Below, piece after piece: positions 42,385-50,663 of a stretch of 64,000 nt of DNA. The position numbers and the translations under genes were made by a program. The notes below the pieces were generated by a model, which saw nothing but the letters and a program-made list of their open reading frames with translations, was not told the origin of the DNA and did no database searches. The stretch spans positions 18,398 through 82,397 of the forward strand of contig JBCCFW010000014.1 in the NCBI GenBank assembly GCA_039029535.1, given 5' to 3'. This DNA is from JBCCFW01 sp039029535. GTDB lineage: Bacteria; Acidobacteriota; JBCCFW01. Each line of letters starts with the position of its first letter. The first letter of the stretch is position 1.

Positions 42385-44046
42385 ATGTTCGGATTCAGCC
42401 AGGTCTCTTCGGCTTCCATCGGGCGATGCGCCCGGATCACCGGCCTGATCGTGCTGCTCGGCGTCGCGGCGCCTGGCGTGCGCGCGCAGTCGGCCTGCAC
42501 CCGGGCCCTCCAGCTCATCGAAGGCGGTTGTCTCAACGTCGAGGGCTGCGCCACGGCCATCTCCGAATGCCTCGCACCGGCGGTGGCCGGCAAGGTGCCG
42601 GAGCGGGTCAAGAAGATGGAGCAGAGCCTCCTCACCGGCGTGGCCAACGCCGGGATGAGCGACGCTCCCGAGACTCAGGCGACCCAGGATCTCGGGTCTT
42701 GGTTGGCCTGCCTGTTGAGCCAGCCCACCGACGGCGACGAGCAGGACATCACCTGCAGCACCAACTTCTACCAGCGGGGTAGCGACACGGTGAGCGGTCA
42801 GGTGACGCTGCATCGAGCGAAGCTCGACGAGCGTCTTCGGATGATGCTCCCCGAGGCCGATCGCGCGACCGTCATCGAGATGTTGGAGCAGCGCTTCGAC
42901 GACCTCGACGACGTCACGGCGCGCATCTCCTGGAACCGGGAGAGCCAGAAGAGCGGTCAGAAGATCGACAACCTCTTCGAGAAGCGGAAGGAAGAGAACG
43001 GGAAGGAAGTCCGGCCAGTGGGGCTGGGCGTGAGGCTGCTTCGGGTTCGAGCCGATCGAGCGATCCGAATGGGCTATCCGTGCCGCTACCGGGCTCCGGA
43101 AGATCGGCTGAGCCTCGAGGAGGCGCGCAAGAAAGCGCACGAGATGGCGCTCGAGAAGACGCCCGATGCCGAGATCGACGCGGCGTCTGCTGCTGCGTTG
43201 ACGGTCGATCAGATGAAGCATTGGTTCGAGCGGGTGAGCGGCGAGGAAATCAACGACGAGTCATCGACTCAACCCGCAAGCGCGTCGACTCAGCCTGCGG
43301 GATCGTCGAATCAGCAAGAGTGTGATTCGAGCAATTGGGAGGGAGAGCCTGCTGCTCTCGTCCTTCTCGGCATGGAGCTCATCGAGGAGCGTCTCCGCTG
43401 TGAGGCGGCCCTGGTGCGACGCAGCGCGAATCAGCGTCGCTACGGAGTGTCGGTGGAGCGACGGTTCCGTCACGAGCTGATCGGGGAGGACACGACCAAG
43501 GTCGGCGTGCGGGTCGAGCTCGGCCTGGCCAGCCTCAACAAGGTGAGCAAGGACGCTCAGCTCGATGGAGCTCACGGCGGAGCCCTCCTGGTCGGCAGCG
43601 ACTCCAAGACGACCCGACACCAGCACCGCTTCTCCTTCGAGCTCGACTACACCTGGCTCGACGGGCAGTCGGTGTCGCTCACTGAGCCGGCCCTCATGTT
43701 CCGGCTGGAGAAGGACAGCACGACCAGCGGCACCCTCACTTACGGTCGACGCTTCGTTCGTCGTCTCGGCGCGAAGGAGGCTCTCGCGGCCCTCGCCGAG
43801 GGCAAGGAAGACGTCAAGGAGCTCTCGCGGATCGACCTGTCGGCCCAGTACGTCGACGAGGGACGACGCTCGGGCAAGCAGAGTCGTTTCATCGCTCGCC
43901 TGACCTACACCACGGCGGTCAACGACAGCTTCCAACTCCCGCTGAGCTTCGTGTACTCCAACCGTCCGGAGTACCGGGGTGAGGTCGACAAGGAGCTCAG
44001 CGTTCACTTCGGCGTGAACTACCGCCTGGGTAGGAGTGGATCGTGA
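42385..44046 (+). CDS. exported protein with C-terminal beta-barrel-like region
   Basis: The 553-residue protein has a signal peptide (about 15-35, ITGLIVLLGVAAPGVRAQS), a helical, cysteine-containing part (about 36-290), a Ser/Thr/Gln-rich linker (about 292-312) and a C-terminal 190 residues of alternating amphipathic strands (YGVSVERRFRHELI, KVGVRVELGLASL, HRFSFELDYTWLD, SRFIARLTYTT, SVHFGVNYRLG) as in outer-membrane barrels. I do not recognise a family. GAGGGA precedes ATG 42385 by six bases. The last strand ends GVNYRLGRSGS instead of the usual aromatic residue. The next gene overlaps by GTGA, so it probably helps place the phospholipase. Confidence 0.6.
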   Translation: MFGFSQVSSASIGRCARITGLIVLLGVAAPGVRAQSACTRALQLIEGGCLNVEGCATAISECLAPAVAGKVPERVKKMEQSLLTGVANAGMSDAPETQATQDLGSWLACLLSQPTDGDEQDITCSTNFYQRGSDTVSGQVTLHRAKLDERLRMMLPEADRATVIEMLEQRFDDLDDVTARISWNRESQKSGQKIDNLFEKRKEENGKEVRPVGLGVRLLRVRADRAIRMGYPCRYRAPEDRLSLEEARKKAHEMALEKTPDAEIDAASAAALTVDQMKHWFERVSGEEINDESSTQPASASTQPAGSSNQQECDSSNWEGEPAALVLLGMELIEERLRCEAALVRRSANQRRYGVSVERRFRHELIGEDTTKVGVRVELGLASLNKVSKDAQLDGAHGGALLVGSDSKTTRHQHRFSFELDYTWLDGQSVSLTEPALMFRLEKDSTTSGTLTYGRRFVRRLGAKEALAALAEGKEDVKELSRIDLSAQYVDEGRRSGKQSRFIARLTYTTAVNDSFQLPLSFVYSNRPEYRGEVDKELSVHFGVNYRLGRSGS

Positions 44047-45938
44047 CGAGACGACTGACGACCTGGTGTGTCTTCCTCGCGCTCGCGATGTCCTGCGAGG
44101 CGGGCTCCCTGGCTCCCGGCGGCGACGTCGCCACCCGAACCTGGAAGACCGAGAAGGACCGACCCTTCGCGTATCCGGAGAGGGAGCTGGAGGGCTTCGC
44201 GAGGGGGGACGACCGAAAGGGCCGGACCTTCGGCATCACCGTCTCCGGGGGTGGCTCACGCTCGGCCGGGGCAACGCTCGGTCAGCTCTGGGCCCTCGAG
44301 AAGCTCGGCTGGCTCGACGAGGCCGAGTACCTGTCGGCGGTGTCGGGTGGCGCCTGGACTGCCGTGCCCTACACCTTCCTGCCAAGGCATCACGACGGGA
44401 GCTTCTTCGGTGAGATCGTGGCACCGGACCAGCTCACCGACTCGAAGTTGAAGAACGTCGAGGCATGGTCGCATCAGCGAGCGTTGAGTCGATCCTTCCT
44501 GGTTCTCACGTTCTTCGGCAACGTCTTGACGGGCGCCTTCGACGAGTCCTGGTCGCGGACGGTGGGGCGTCGCTTCCTTCATCCCTACGGGCTCAACGAT
44601 CTGGAACGGCCCTTCGCTCACTGGGCCGACGTTCCCCGGGAGTCGCGCTTGCCGGTCGAGAGCTTCTACCTCTCGCGGAGTGACCGTCCCTTCCTGGTGG
44701 TCGGAGGCACGGTCCTGGCGGGCAAGGGAGGGCGTGGCGACGGTGAGAAGACCCGCTTCCCTTACGAGTGGACCCCGCTCTACTCCGGCGTCAGGACGCC
44801 CGGTGTCAGCCCCGTTCGTGGTCCCATGCGCACGCGCCGGCTGGGTGGTTACGTGGAGAGCTTTGCCGCCGATTCGTACGCACCGACGGCGGCCACTCGG
44901 GATGCGGGGGAGCGGGAGCTCGTCGAGATCGGGGGCGATCGTCACCTGACGACCTTGTCCGACGTGATCGGAGCCAGCAGCGCCGCGGTCCAGCAGTCGC
45001 TTCAGCGCGTGCGGCTCTACAACCTCGGCTTCCCCGAGTTCCGGGTCTGGCCGGTGACCACCGACACCGAGGAGGCGCGCACCGAGCCGGTGCATCCGAA
45101 GCGAGAGCTCGCCTTCGGCGACGGTGGTCACGTCGACAACATCGGCTTGCTGCCGCTGCTGGCGCGGCAGGTCGACGACATCCTCGTCTTCGTGAACACG
45201 GCGCAGGAGTTCGACCTGCTCGACTACGTCGAGTCCGGCGTGCTTCGGGAGGCGGTTCTCACGATCTGTAGCCCAGATGACGTCCCTCTCTTCGACGTGG
45301 AAGCGGAGGACGAGCCGACTGCCGAGGAGGCAGCCGATCGAGAGCTCGCCAGGGAAGGGCTGCTGAGAGCAATCGACGAGTGGTCGACGGACTCGACGGC
45401 CGGGGAGAGCCTGTACTCCGACCTCATCGCCTACTTCCGCCCGGTTTACGGCAAGAAGGGGAGGAGCAAGAGGCTCAACGTGGTCTTCAAGGACGGCAAT
45501 GAGAGGCTTCTCGACCTAGTCGAGGGTCTGATGAAGCGCAAGCTGTGTGGCAGGCCGCTCGTTCACTGCCAGCAGTACGAGGTCAGGCCAAGCACGCGCC
45601 ATGGCATCCGGGCGATCGATGAAGACGGTGAGGCCTACAAGCCAGAGATCTGCTGGGTGTACTTGGACCGCACGGAGCGGTGGATGAGCGAGATGAAGAA
45701 GAGCGGGCTCTCGGCCAAGACGAAGCATCGACTCGAAGCGGAGAAGCGTCCCTTCAAGAACTTTCCGCACTACAAGACGTTCTTCCAGAACCCGGGGCTG
45801 GTGGTGAAGCTCGGCAAGCGTCAGGTCAATGCGTTGGCGAATCTCACCGCCTGGACGGTCTGCGAGGAGCAGGCCCACATCGGAGACGTGCTGGGCTTGC
45901 GCTTCGGCGTGGCGAGTGACTGCTACGACGGACCCTAG
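44043..45938 (+). CDS. cPLA2/patatin-like phospholipase lipoprotein
   Basis: The 631-residue protein has a lipoprotein signal with a LAMSC lipobox (Cys18). The lipase core has the oxyanion GGGSR loop (69-73), a nucleophile elbow AVSGGAW (99-105, Ser101) and, near residue 358, FGDGGHVDNIGLLPLL with the dyad aspartate, the layout of the cytosolic phospholipase A2/patatin group, which uses a Ser-Asp dyad on membrane lipids. Residues about 430-600 are an extra region. The GTG start at 44043 overlaps the barrel-like protein's stop; AGGAGTGG lies about 7 bases before it. The end is 9 bp from a convergent gene. Confidence 0.8.
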   Translation: MTRRLTTWCVFLALAMSCEAGSLAPGGDVATRTWKTEKDRPFAYPERELEGFARGDDRKGRTFGITVSGGGSRSAGATLGQLWALEKLGWLDEAEYLSAVSGGAWTAVPYTFLPRHHDGSFFGEIVAPDQLTDSKLKNVEAWSHQRALSRSFLVLTFFGNVLTGAFDESWSRTVGRRFLHPYGLNDLERPFAHWADVPRESRLPVESFYLSRSDRPFLVVGGTVLAGKGGRGDGEKTRFPYEWTPLYSGVRTPGVSPVRGPMRTRRLGGYVESFAADSYAPTAATRDAGERELVEIGGDRHLTTLSDVIGASSAAVQQSLQRVRLYNLGFPEFRVWPVTTDTEEARTEPVHPKRELAFGDGGHVDNIGLLPLLARQVDDILVFVNTAQEFDLLDYVESGVLREAVLTICSPDDVPLFDVEAEDEPTAEEAADRELAREGLLRAIDEWSTDSTAGESLYSDLIAYFRPVYGKKGRSKRLNVVFKDGNERLLDLVEGLMKRKLCGRPLVHCQQYEVRPSTRHGIRAIDEDGEAYKPEICWVYLDRTERWMSEMKKSGLSAKTKHRLEAEKRPFKNFPHYKTFFQNPGLVVKLGKRQVNALANLTAWTVCEEQAHIGDVLGLRFGVASDCYDGP

Positions 45939-45947
45939 GAGTCTCGG

Positions 45948-46595
45948 TCACGGGTCCGCGTGGCTCGCGGGGTCGTGCTCGTCGAGCCAGCTCCGCAGGA
46001 AGCTCAGGACCGCCCGGCCGTCGGGCCGGGCCGGCTCTTGCTTCACGATGACCTCGGCGTTGCGTTCGAGGTCATCGGCGGTGAGGTGGAGAACCCAACA
46101 GGGGAAGGCCTCGCCGAGCGCGGTGAAGACCGACCGGAGGGGAGAGCGCAGGCCCTCGTGACGCTGGACCTTGGCCTCGGCTCGCTCGCGGTCGTGACCC
46201 CGTGCGTGCTCGCGTCCACGCTCGCGTCGCCGGCGCTCTTCCACGTCGATCTGGAGATGGACGTGGAGGTCGGGCAGGCCGGCGCCGGGCTCTTGGCTCT
46301 CGAAGAAGTCGAGGGCTTCCGACCAATGGGGGAAGCCGTGCTCAGGACGGGCCCAGGTGTACCAGACGGCTTGCAGCACGTCGCCGTCGAGCACCACGAG
46401 CCGGTCTCGCCGGCCCACGGCGTCGCGCCAACGATCGAGCTGGCGCTGCCAGTACCAGTCCCGAGGCTCGGGCGACGGCCGTCGTGGGTGAAGCTCGTTG
46501 ACCTCGGCGATGCGAACGGCGCCGTGCTTCTCGACGAGGTGATGAGCGGTGGTGGTCTTGCCGGTGGCGGGAGCGCCCTCGAGCGAGACGATCAC
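45948..46595 (-). CDS. P-loop kinase-like protein
   Basis: The 215-residue protein has Walker A EGAPATGKTT (6-15) and a kinase-type fold: RIAEVNELHPRRP, LVVLDGDVLQAVW and a basic lid region (EERRRRERGREHARGHDRERAEAKVQRH, about 118-145). It resembles deoxynucleoside kinases and the chloramphenicol-phosphotransferase-like group; the substrate is unknown. The GTG at 46595 overlaps the stop of the upstream secreted protein gene, so expression is coupled although the products would be in different compartments. Confidence 0.7.
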   Translation of the reverse strand: MIVSLEGAPATGKTTTAHHLVEKHGAVRIAEVNELHPRRPSPEPRDWYWQRQLDRWRDAVGRRDRLVVLDGDVLQAVWYTWARPEHGFPHWSEALDFFESQEPGAGLPDLHVHLQIDVEERRRRERGREHARGHDRERAEAKVQRHEGLRSPLRSVFTALGEAFPCWVLHLTADDLERNAEVIVKQEPARPDGRAVLSFLRSWLDEHDPASHADP

Positions 46596-47362
46596 TCCAC
46601 GCAGGTCACGTCGGTCAGCGCGCCGCTGCCGCCGAGGGCCACCTCGAGCCGCTTCACGTCACAGACGTCGAGGATGAGCTCCTGCCACGAGTTGTCCGGG
46701 AGCAGCACCGCCGGCAGCTCGATGAGGAGGTTGCCGCGCTCGTCGAAGGCACGGACCCGTCCACCGGGCTCGTCGACGTCGAGCAGGCCCACGCGCTGAA
46801 TCTCGCGGGGCTCGTCGAAGGTCATGACGATGATCCCGCCGTCCTGGGCGTCGTTGGGCTGACAGGATGAGGTCTCCTCGAGCACGAGGATGATCCCGCG
46901 GGCCAGGGCGTTGTTGAAGCCGGGACCGGGGGTCGACAGGTCGAGGTCACCGCAGGTGGGCGATCCGGAATCGAAGGCACGGATGGGTCGCGTGCCGGAC
47001 ACGGTCATCCCGGCGAACTGGGTGGTGATGACGTCACCGGCCGCCACGCCTTCGAAGTCGTAGCTCGTGCAGGGCTGACCGCAACCACCGCAGGGGTGCG
47101 TGCTCGGGATCCGCGGCGGTCCCGGGAGAGTCGAGACCAGCGCCAGGAAGTGCGGGCAGCAGGCGGTCGGATCCTCGATCGGCGGCGCGTCGAAGCACGG
47201 GTGGTCCGCCGGAATCTCCGCGGGCGGCACGAGCTCGTTCACGAGCTGGAAGAGGTCACAGGGGTCGCAGTCGACGCAGTCCTCGTCCTGGGCCACGGCT
47301 CCCCCCGCGAGGAGGAGGGCACAGAGCCAGATCTGGCAGCGCAGGGCGTGGGCGACGGTCAT
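46592..47362 (-). CDS. secreted Cys-rich protein with STHPC module
   Basis: The 256-residue protein has a signal peptide (about 1-24, GGAVAQDED), a CVDCDPCDL start of the mature chain, CCPHF, PSTHPCGGCGQPC (about 96-108) and a beta domain beginning DFEGVAAGDVITTQFAG that ends ALTDVTCVE. The same order of motifs and much of the beta-domain sequence form the C-terminal part of the protein at 4094-6016. No known family is recognised, so this seems to be a self-contained extracellular module. ATG 47362 has GAGGAG nine bases upstream. It is coupled (GTGA) to the P-loop kinase gene. Confidence 0.65.
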   Translation of the reverse strand: MTVAHALRCQIWLCALLLAGGAVAQDEDCVDCDPCDLFQLVNELVPPAEIPADHPCFDAPPIEDPTACCPHFLALVSTLPGPPRIPSTHPCGGCGQPCTSYDFEGVAAGDVITTQFAGMTVSGTRPIRAFDSGSPTCGDLDLSTPGPGFNNALARGIILVLEETSSCQPNDAQDGGIIVMTFDEPREIQRVGLLDVDEPGGRVRAFDERGNLLIELPAVLLPDNSWQELILDVCDVKRLEVALGGSGALTDVTCVE

Positions 47363-47552
47363 CGATGGCGGCTCCTCGGGTCGAGCAGGCGTCCCCGAAA
47401 ACGAAACGAAAGAGGAAGAGATTCTCGAATGGAATCTAGGGTCGAGGCGAGAGCCGCGCAAGCGTCCTGACGTGTCGAATCGACTCGGTCACGGACTGCG
47501 CGAACGCTCCCCCACTCGATCTCTCGCCTGAGGCCGGCCAGCAGTCCACTGA

Positions 47553-47583
47553 ACCGGACCCGAGCGGGGTGATCGGGTCCGGT
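47553..47583 (-). terminator. 11-bp hairpin after the first tandem paralogue
   Basis: ACCGGACCCGA pairs perfectly with TCGGGTCCGGT over a 9-base loop, 22 bp after the stop of the 47605-50454 gene. No T-run follows on the minus strand. It may end the paralogue transcript and insulate the next gene. Confidence 0.5.
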
Positions 47584-47604
47584 GAGATCGCGGCTCCAGT
47601 CGAC

Positions 47605-50454
47605 TCAGGGGCTGGCGACGTTGCCGCACTCGTCGACGAGGTTGATCCGGTAGAACCAGACGAAGGGCGCCGGTCCGTTGGGAGCATCCGTGTCGGTGAA
47701 GTCGGTGTCGGTGTCGGTGTCGATGACGACGAAGCCGCCGTCGGGTCGATCCGAGCGGGTGACCGTGTAGCTCTCGTCGGTGGCGAGGGCGGGTGCCGTC
47801 GGCCAGAAGAAATGGACGCTGGTGTCCGTGCCCATGTCCGCTCGCAGGTCGGCGCCGATGACCGAGACGGGCGGCACGCTGTCCTCCTCGTCCTGGACCG
47901 GACCGATGTTGAGCTCGGCGGTGGTGCCGCCGACCGAGGGTCCGGACCCACAGCCGGGGTACTCGGTGCTCTCGGCCTGGATGACGTAGAAGTAGTCGAT
48001 GCCCGGGGTCGTCGTGGCGTCCTGGTAGAAGGTGTCGGTGATGCCGTCCATGTCGGTGAGCGGCGGCTGGAGGAGCGCGTCGGCGAAGCTCGTCTCGCTT
48101 CGGTACACGTGGTACACGCCCTCGCCGACACCGGGGAAGAAGCCCTTCTCCCAGTCGATGCGGACGCCGCGGTTGCAGGTGTCGAAGTCACGGCCGAGGC
48201 CGGCGTCGAGCATGGGCGACTCGCAGTCGACGCACTCGAACATGCAGCGGTAGCCCACGCGGTAGGTGGCGCGGGAGGTCTCACCCGGCATGAGCTGACC
48301 GGCCACGCCAGGGAAGCGCCAGATGAGGAGCAGCGAGGCGTCGCCGGTGGCGGGCGTGCAGCCGTCGATGTCGGCACCGTCGACCAGGCCGTTCCAGGTC
48401 GTGCAGGGAGCACCGCCGTCATCCCAGTCGAGGAACTCCATGTCGGTCGGGAGGTTCGGCCCTTCCATCCGGTAGCTGGACCAGACCTCATCCGGAAGGT
48501 CCGCGCCGTAGGCGACGATCTGGCCCTCGCAGGTGTCGCCGCCCAGGGCGAGGACGTCCTGCTCGATGCCGTAGCGGGTGCCCATGACCTCGAAGGGGCC
48601 GCCGTCGACGGTGGCACCGCCGGCACAGGCCCCGGCACCCGAGCCGAGGTCGTAGGCGAGGTCGTGGTAGACCCGGAAGTCGTAGTCGTGGGGCACCGTG
48701 TCGATGTTGGTCACGTCGATGTCGACCTGGATGCCGCAGCAGCCACCGGTCACGACCTGACGCAGGTTGATGTCGACGCGGCCCTCCGGGGCCTCGTAGG
48801 TGACGAAGGCGGGACCGCTCGGCGGGATGGCACCGGCCGTGCGGATCGGGAACTGATCGCAGCCGCCGGCCTCGTGGCTGTAGATCTGCGTCCCGTCGAC
48901 GCGCATCGAGAAGTTGTGCGTGTCGCTGGGATGGTAGAACCAGCCCTGCACCAGCCAGGCGAAGTTGCCGTTGTTGAAGCGGTTGACCTCGAGCAGGCCG
49001 TCACCGCAGAACGGGAACGACTCTGCGAGGCACTCGAGCGTGAGCTCGTAGGCACCCTCCTGGCCCTCGGGCGAGTCCACCACGATGTACAGGTTGGTGT
49101 CGACGTCCTCGAGGAAGATGCTGTCGCTCGGAGGCACGCGGCAGTCGTTGGGGTCGCAGCTGTCGAGCACGAAGACCTGATGGTCGCCCGACAGCGAGGT
49201 GAGATCGATCTGGAGGTTGACCGGCGAGAGCAGCGGGAGGAGATAGACGTCCTCGTTGCCGGTCCAGTTGCTCGACTCGCAGTCGTAGCGATCCTGGCTG
49301 CCTCCACCGACACTGGTGTCGCCGGTGAGCATGTCGCCGCAGGAGACGATGTTGGGGATGCCGCAGTCGAGGTCGTTGGGGAGCGGGAGACAGTCGACGC
49401 GGAGCTGGTAGGCACCCTCCTCTCCCGGTGCGCAGTCGACGACGAGGGTGAGCGGACCGGTCACGCCGGTGAGGGTGACCTCGTCCGACAGCGGGAAGGA
49501 CGCGCAGGCGTTGGGGTCGCAACCATCGAGGATGATGAGGTCGGGATTGCCGGAGCTCGCCTCGAGGACGATGCGAACGTCGGAGCCCGCGGGCGGGTCG
49601 ATGATGTAGACCTCCTCGCGGCCGGCGTAATCGCTGAGCGAGCAGAAGTACCGGTCCTGGTTGGCGGTGCCCATCATCAGGTGGGAGTCGACGGTGGCGC
49701 CGCAGTCGAGCATGGGGGCCGCGACGCAGTCGAGGTTGTCAGGGACCGGCGTGGGCGGCACGAACTCGACGACGTAGCCGTTGGGAGGGACGCCGGCGGC
49801 CTCGTCGTTGAAGACGCTGAGACCGAACATCTGGTCGGGGCTCTCGATTCCGAGGCCGCTGCTCATCCGGTCGCCTTGGATGTCGAGGTACTGAACGCGG
49901 ATGCGACCGTCGGGGTAGAGCAGGAACTGGAAGGTGGTCGGTTCGGCCGTGCCGAGGTGCGGGACCAGGTCGTAGGTGACGACCAGGTGGTCACCTGCGT
50001 CGAAGAAGAAGATGGTGCCGTCGACCCCCGTGTTCAGGTCGTCCCAGAAACCGGCGATCATCCCGGCGGGGGTGCCGACGGCGGCGTTGGGGAGGACGGT
50101 GTTGCCGAAGTCGGTCTCGACACCGTCGGTGAAGGAGATCCAGCCGTTGCTGCAGACGGCGAGCTGGGTGTAGGTCGTCCCGTAGAACGGGATGCCGAGC
50201 GTCGTCGCCATCAGCCCGCTGTTGATGTCGTCACCGCGGGGGGTGATGTCGGTGCCGGTGACGGTGATGTCTTCCCAGAGGAAGTCGACACCGGGCTCGG
50301 CGCCGTCGCGCCAGGTGTAGCCGAAGCCGTCCGGGCCGCCGGTGGCAGCGAAGACGGAGGGGGCGGAGAGGAGGGTGACGAGGGCGACGACGCGGAGTCC
50401 CCAGCTCCACGGTCCCCCGTTCATCTCCCGGTGGGAGAGAGCGGCATCAGTCAT
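47605..50454 (-). CDS. large secreted protein, tandem paralogue 1
   Basis: The 949-residue protein has a signal peptide (SAPSVFAATGG, about 30-42). The mature chain opens with a nidogen-like beta domain (GYTWRDGAEPGVDFLWEDIT, SNGWISFTDG, FWDDL), followed by two bacterial PPC-like domains (NQDRYFCSLSDYAGREEVY and SQDRYDCESSNWTGNEDVY), a middle beta domain (about 480-700) and a fibronectin-like C-terminal domain (about 780-949, GVYHVYRSETSFADALLQPP, SYTVTRSDRPDGGF) ending NVASP. No catalytic residue is recognised; adhesion or matrix roles are likely. ATG 50454 has GGGGAA upstream. It is nearly a copy of the next gene. Confidence 0.75.
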   Translation of the reverse strand: MTDAALSHREMNGGPWSWGLRVVALVTLLSAPSVFAATGGPDGFGYTWRDGAEPGVDFLWEDITVTGTDITPRGDDINSGLMATTLGIPFYGTTYTQLAVCSNGWISFTDGVETDFGNTVLPNAAVGTPAGMIAGFWDDLNTGVDGTIFFFDAGDHLVVTYDLVPHLGTAEPTTFQFLLYPDGRIRVQYLDIQGDRMSSGLGIESPDQMFGLSVFNDEAAGVPPNGYVVEFVPPTPVPDNLDCVAAPMLDCGATVDSHLMMGTANQDRYFCSLSDYAGREEVYIIDPPAGSDVRIVLEASSGNPDLIILDGCDPNACASFPLSDEVTLTGVTGPLTLVVDCAPGEEGAYQLRVDCLPLPNDLDCGIPNIVSCGDMLTGDTSVGGGSQDRYDCESSNWTGNEDVYLLPLLSPVNLQIDLTSLSGDHQVFVLDSCDPNDCRVPPSDSIFLEDVDTNLYIVVDSPEGQEGAYELTLECLAESFPFCGDGLLEVNRFNNGNFAWLVQGWFYHPSDTHNFSMRVDGTQIYSHEAGGCDQFPIRTAGAIPPSGPAFVTYEAPEGRVDINLRQVVTGGCCGIQVDIDVTNIDTVPHDYDFRVYHDLAYDLGSGAGACAGGATVDGGPFEVMGTRYGIEQDVLALGGDTCEGQIVAYGADLPDEVWSSYRMEGPNLPTDMEFLDWDDGGAPCTTWNGLVDGADIDGCTPATGDASLLLIWRFPGVAGQLMPGETSRATYRVGYRCMFECVDCESPMLDAGLGRDFDTCNRGVRIDWEKGFFPGVGEGVYHVYRSETSFADALLQPPLTDMDGITDTFYQDATTTPGIDYFYVIQAESTEYPGCGSGPSVGGTTAELNIGPVQDEEDSVPPVSVIGADLRADMGTDTSVHFFWPTAPALATDESYTVTRSDRPDGGFVVIDTDTDTDFTDTDAPNGPAPFVWFYRINLVDECGNVASP

Positions 50455-50663
50455 GGCGGCGTTCCCCGGGGTTGCGCGGGCCAACCCCCGACTGGAGTCG
50501 TGATCCGCGGAGATGTTAGCCCCGGGTTGGAACGCGCGACTGGACGAGCCCCTGGTCTGGTTCGTTTTCTGGGTCAAAACGACACGCGGCCGGGCGGCGA
50601 GGTGCCGTCCGACCGCGTGAAGGTCACGTCGAGATCCGGGTGAGCCGGGCCTCGGTGTCGGTC

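Noticed and set aside
47569..50643. Plus-strand open frame of about 1020 codons antisense to a tandem paralogue
   Set aside because: The translation is Val/Asp/Glu/Arg-rich, without domains or a signal peptide, as expected when a GC-rich coding strand is read in reverse; the minus-strand protein has real domains and a ribosome site.
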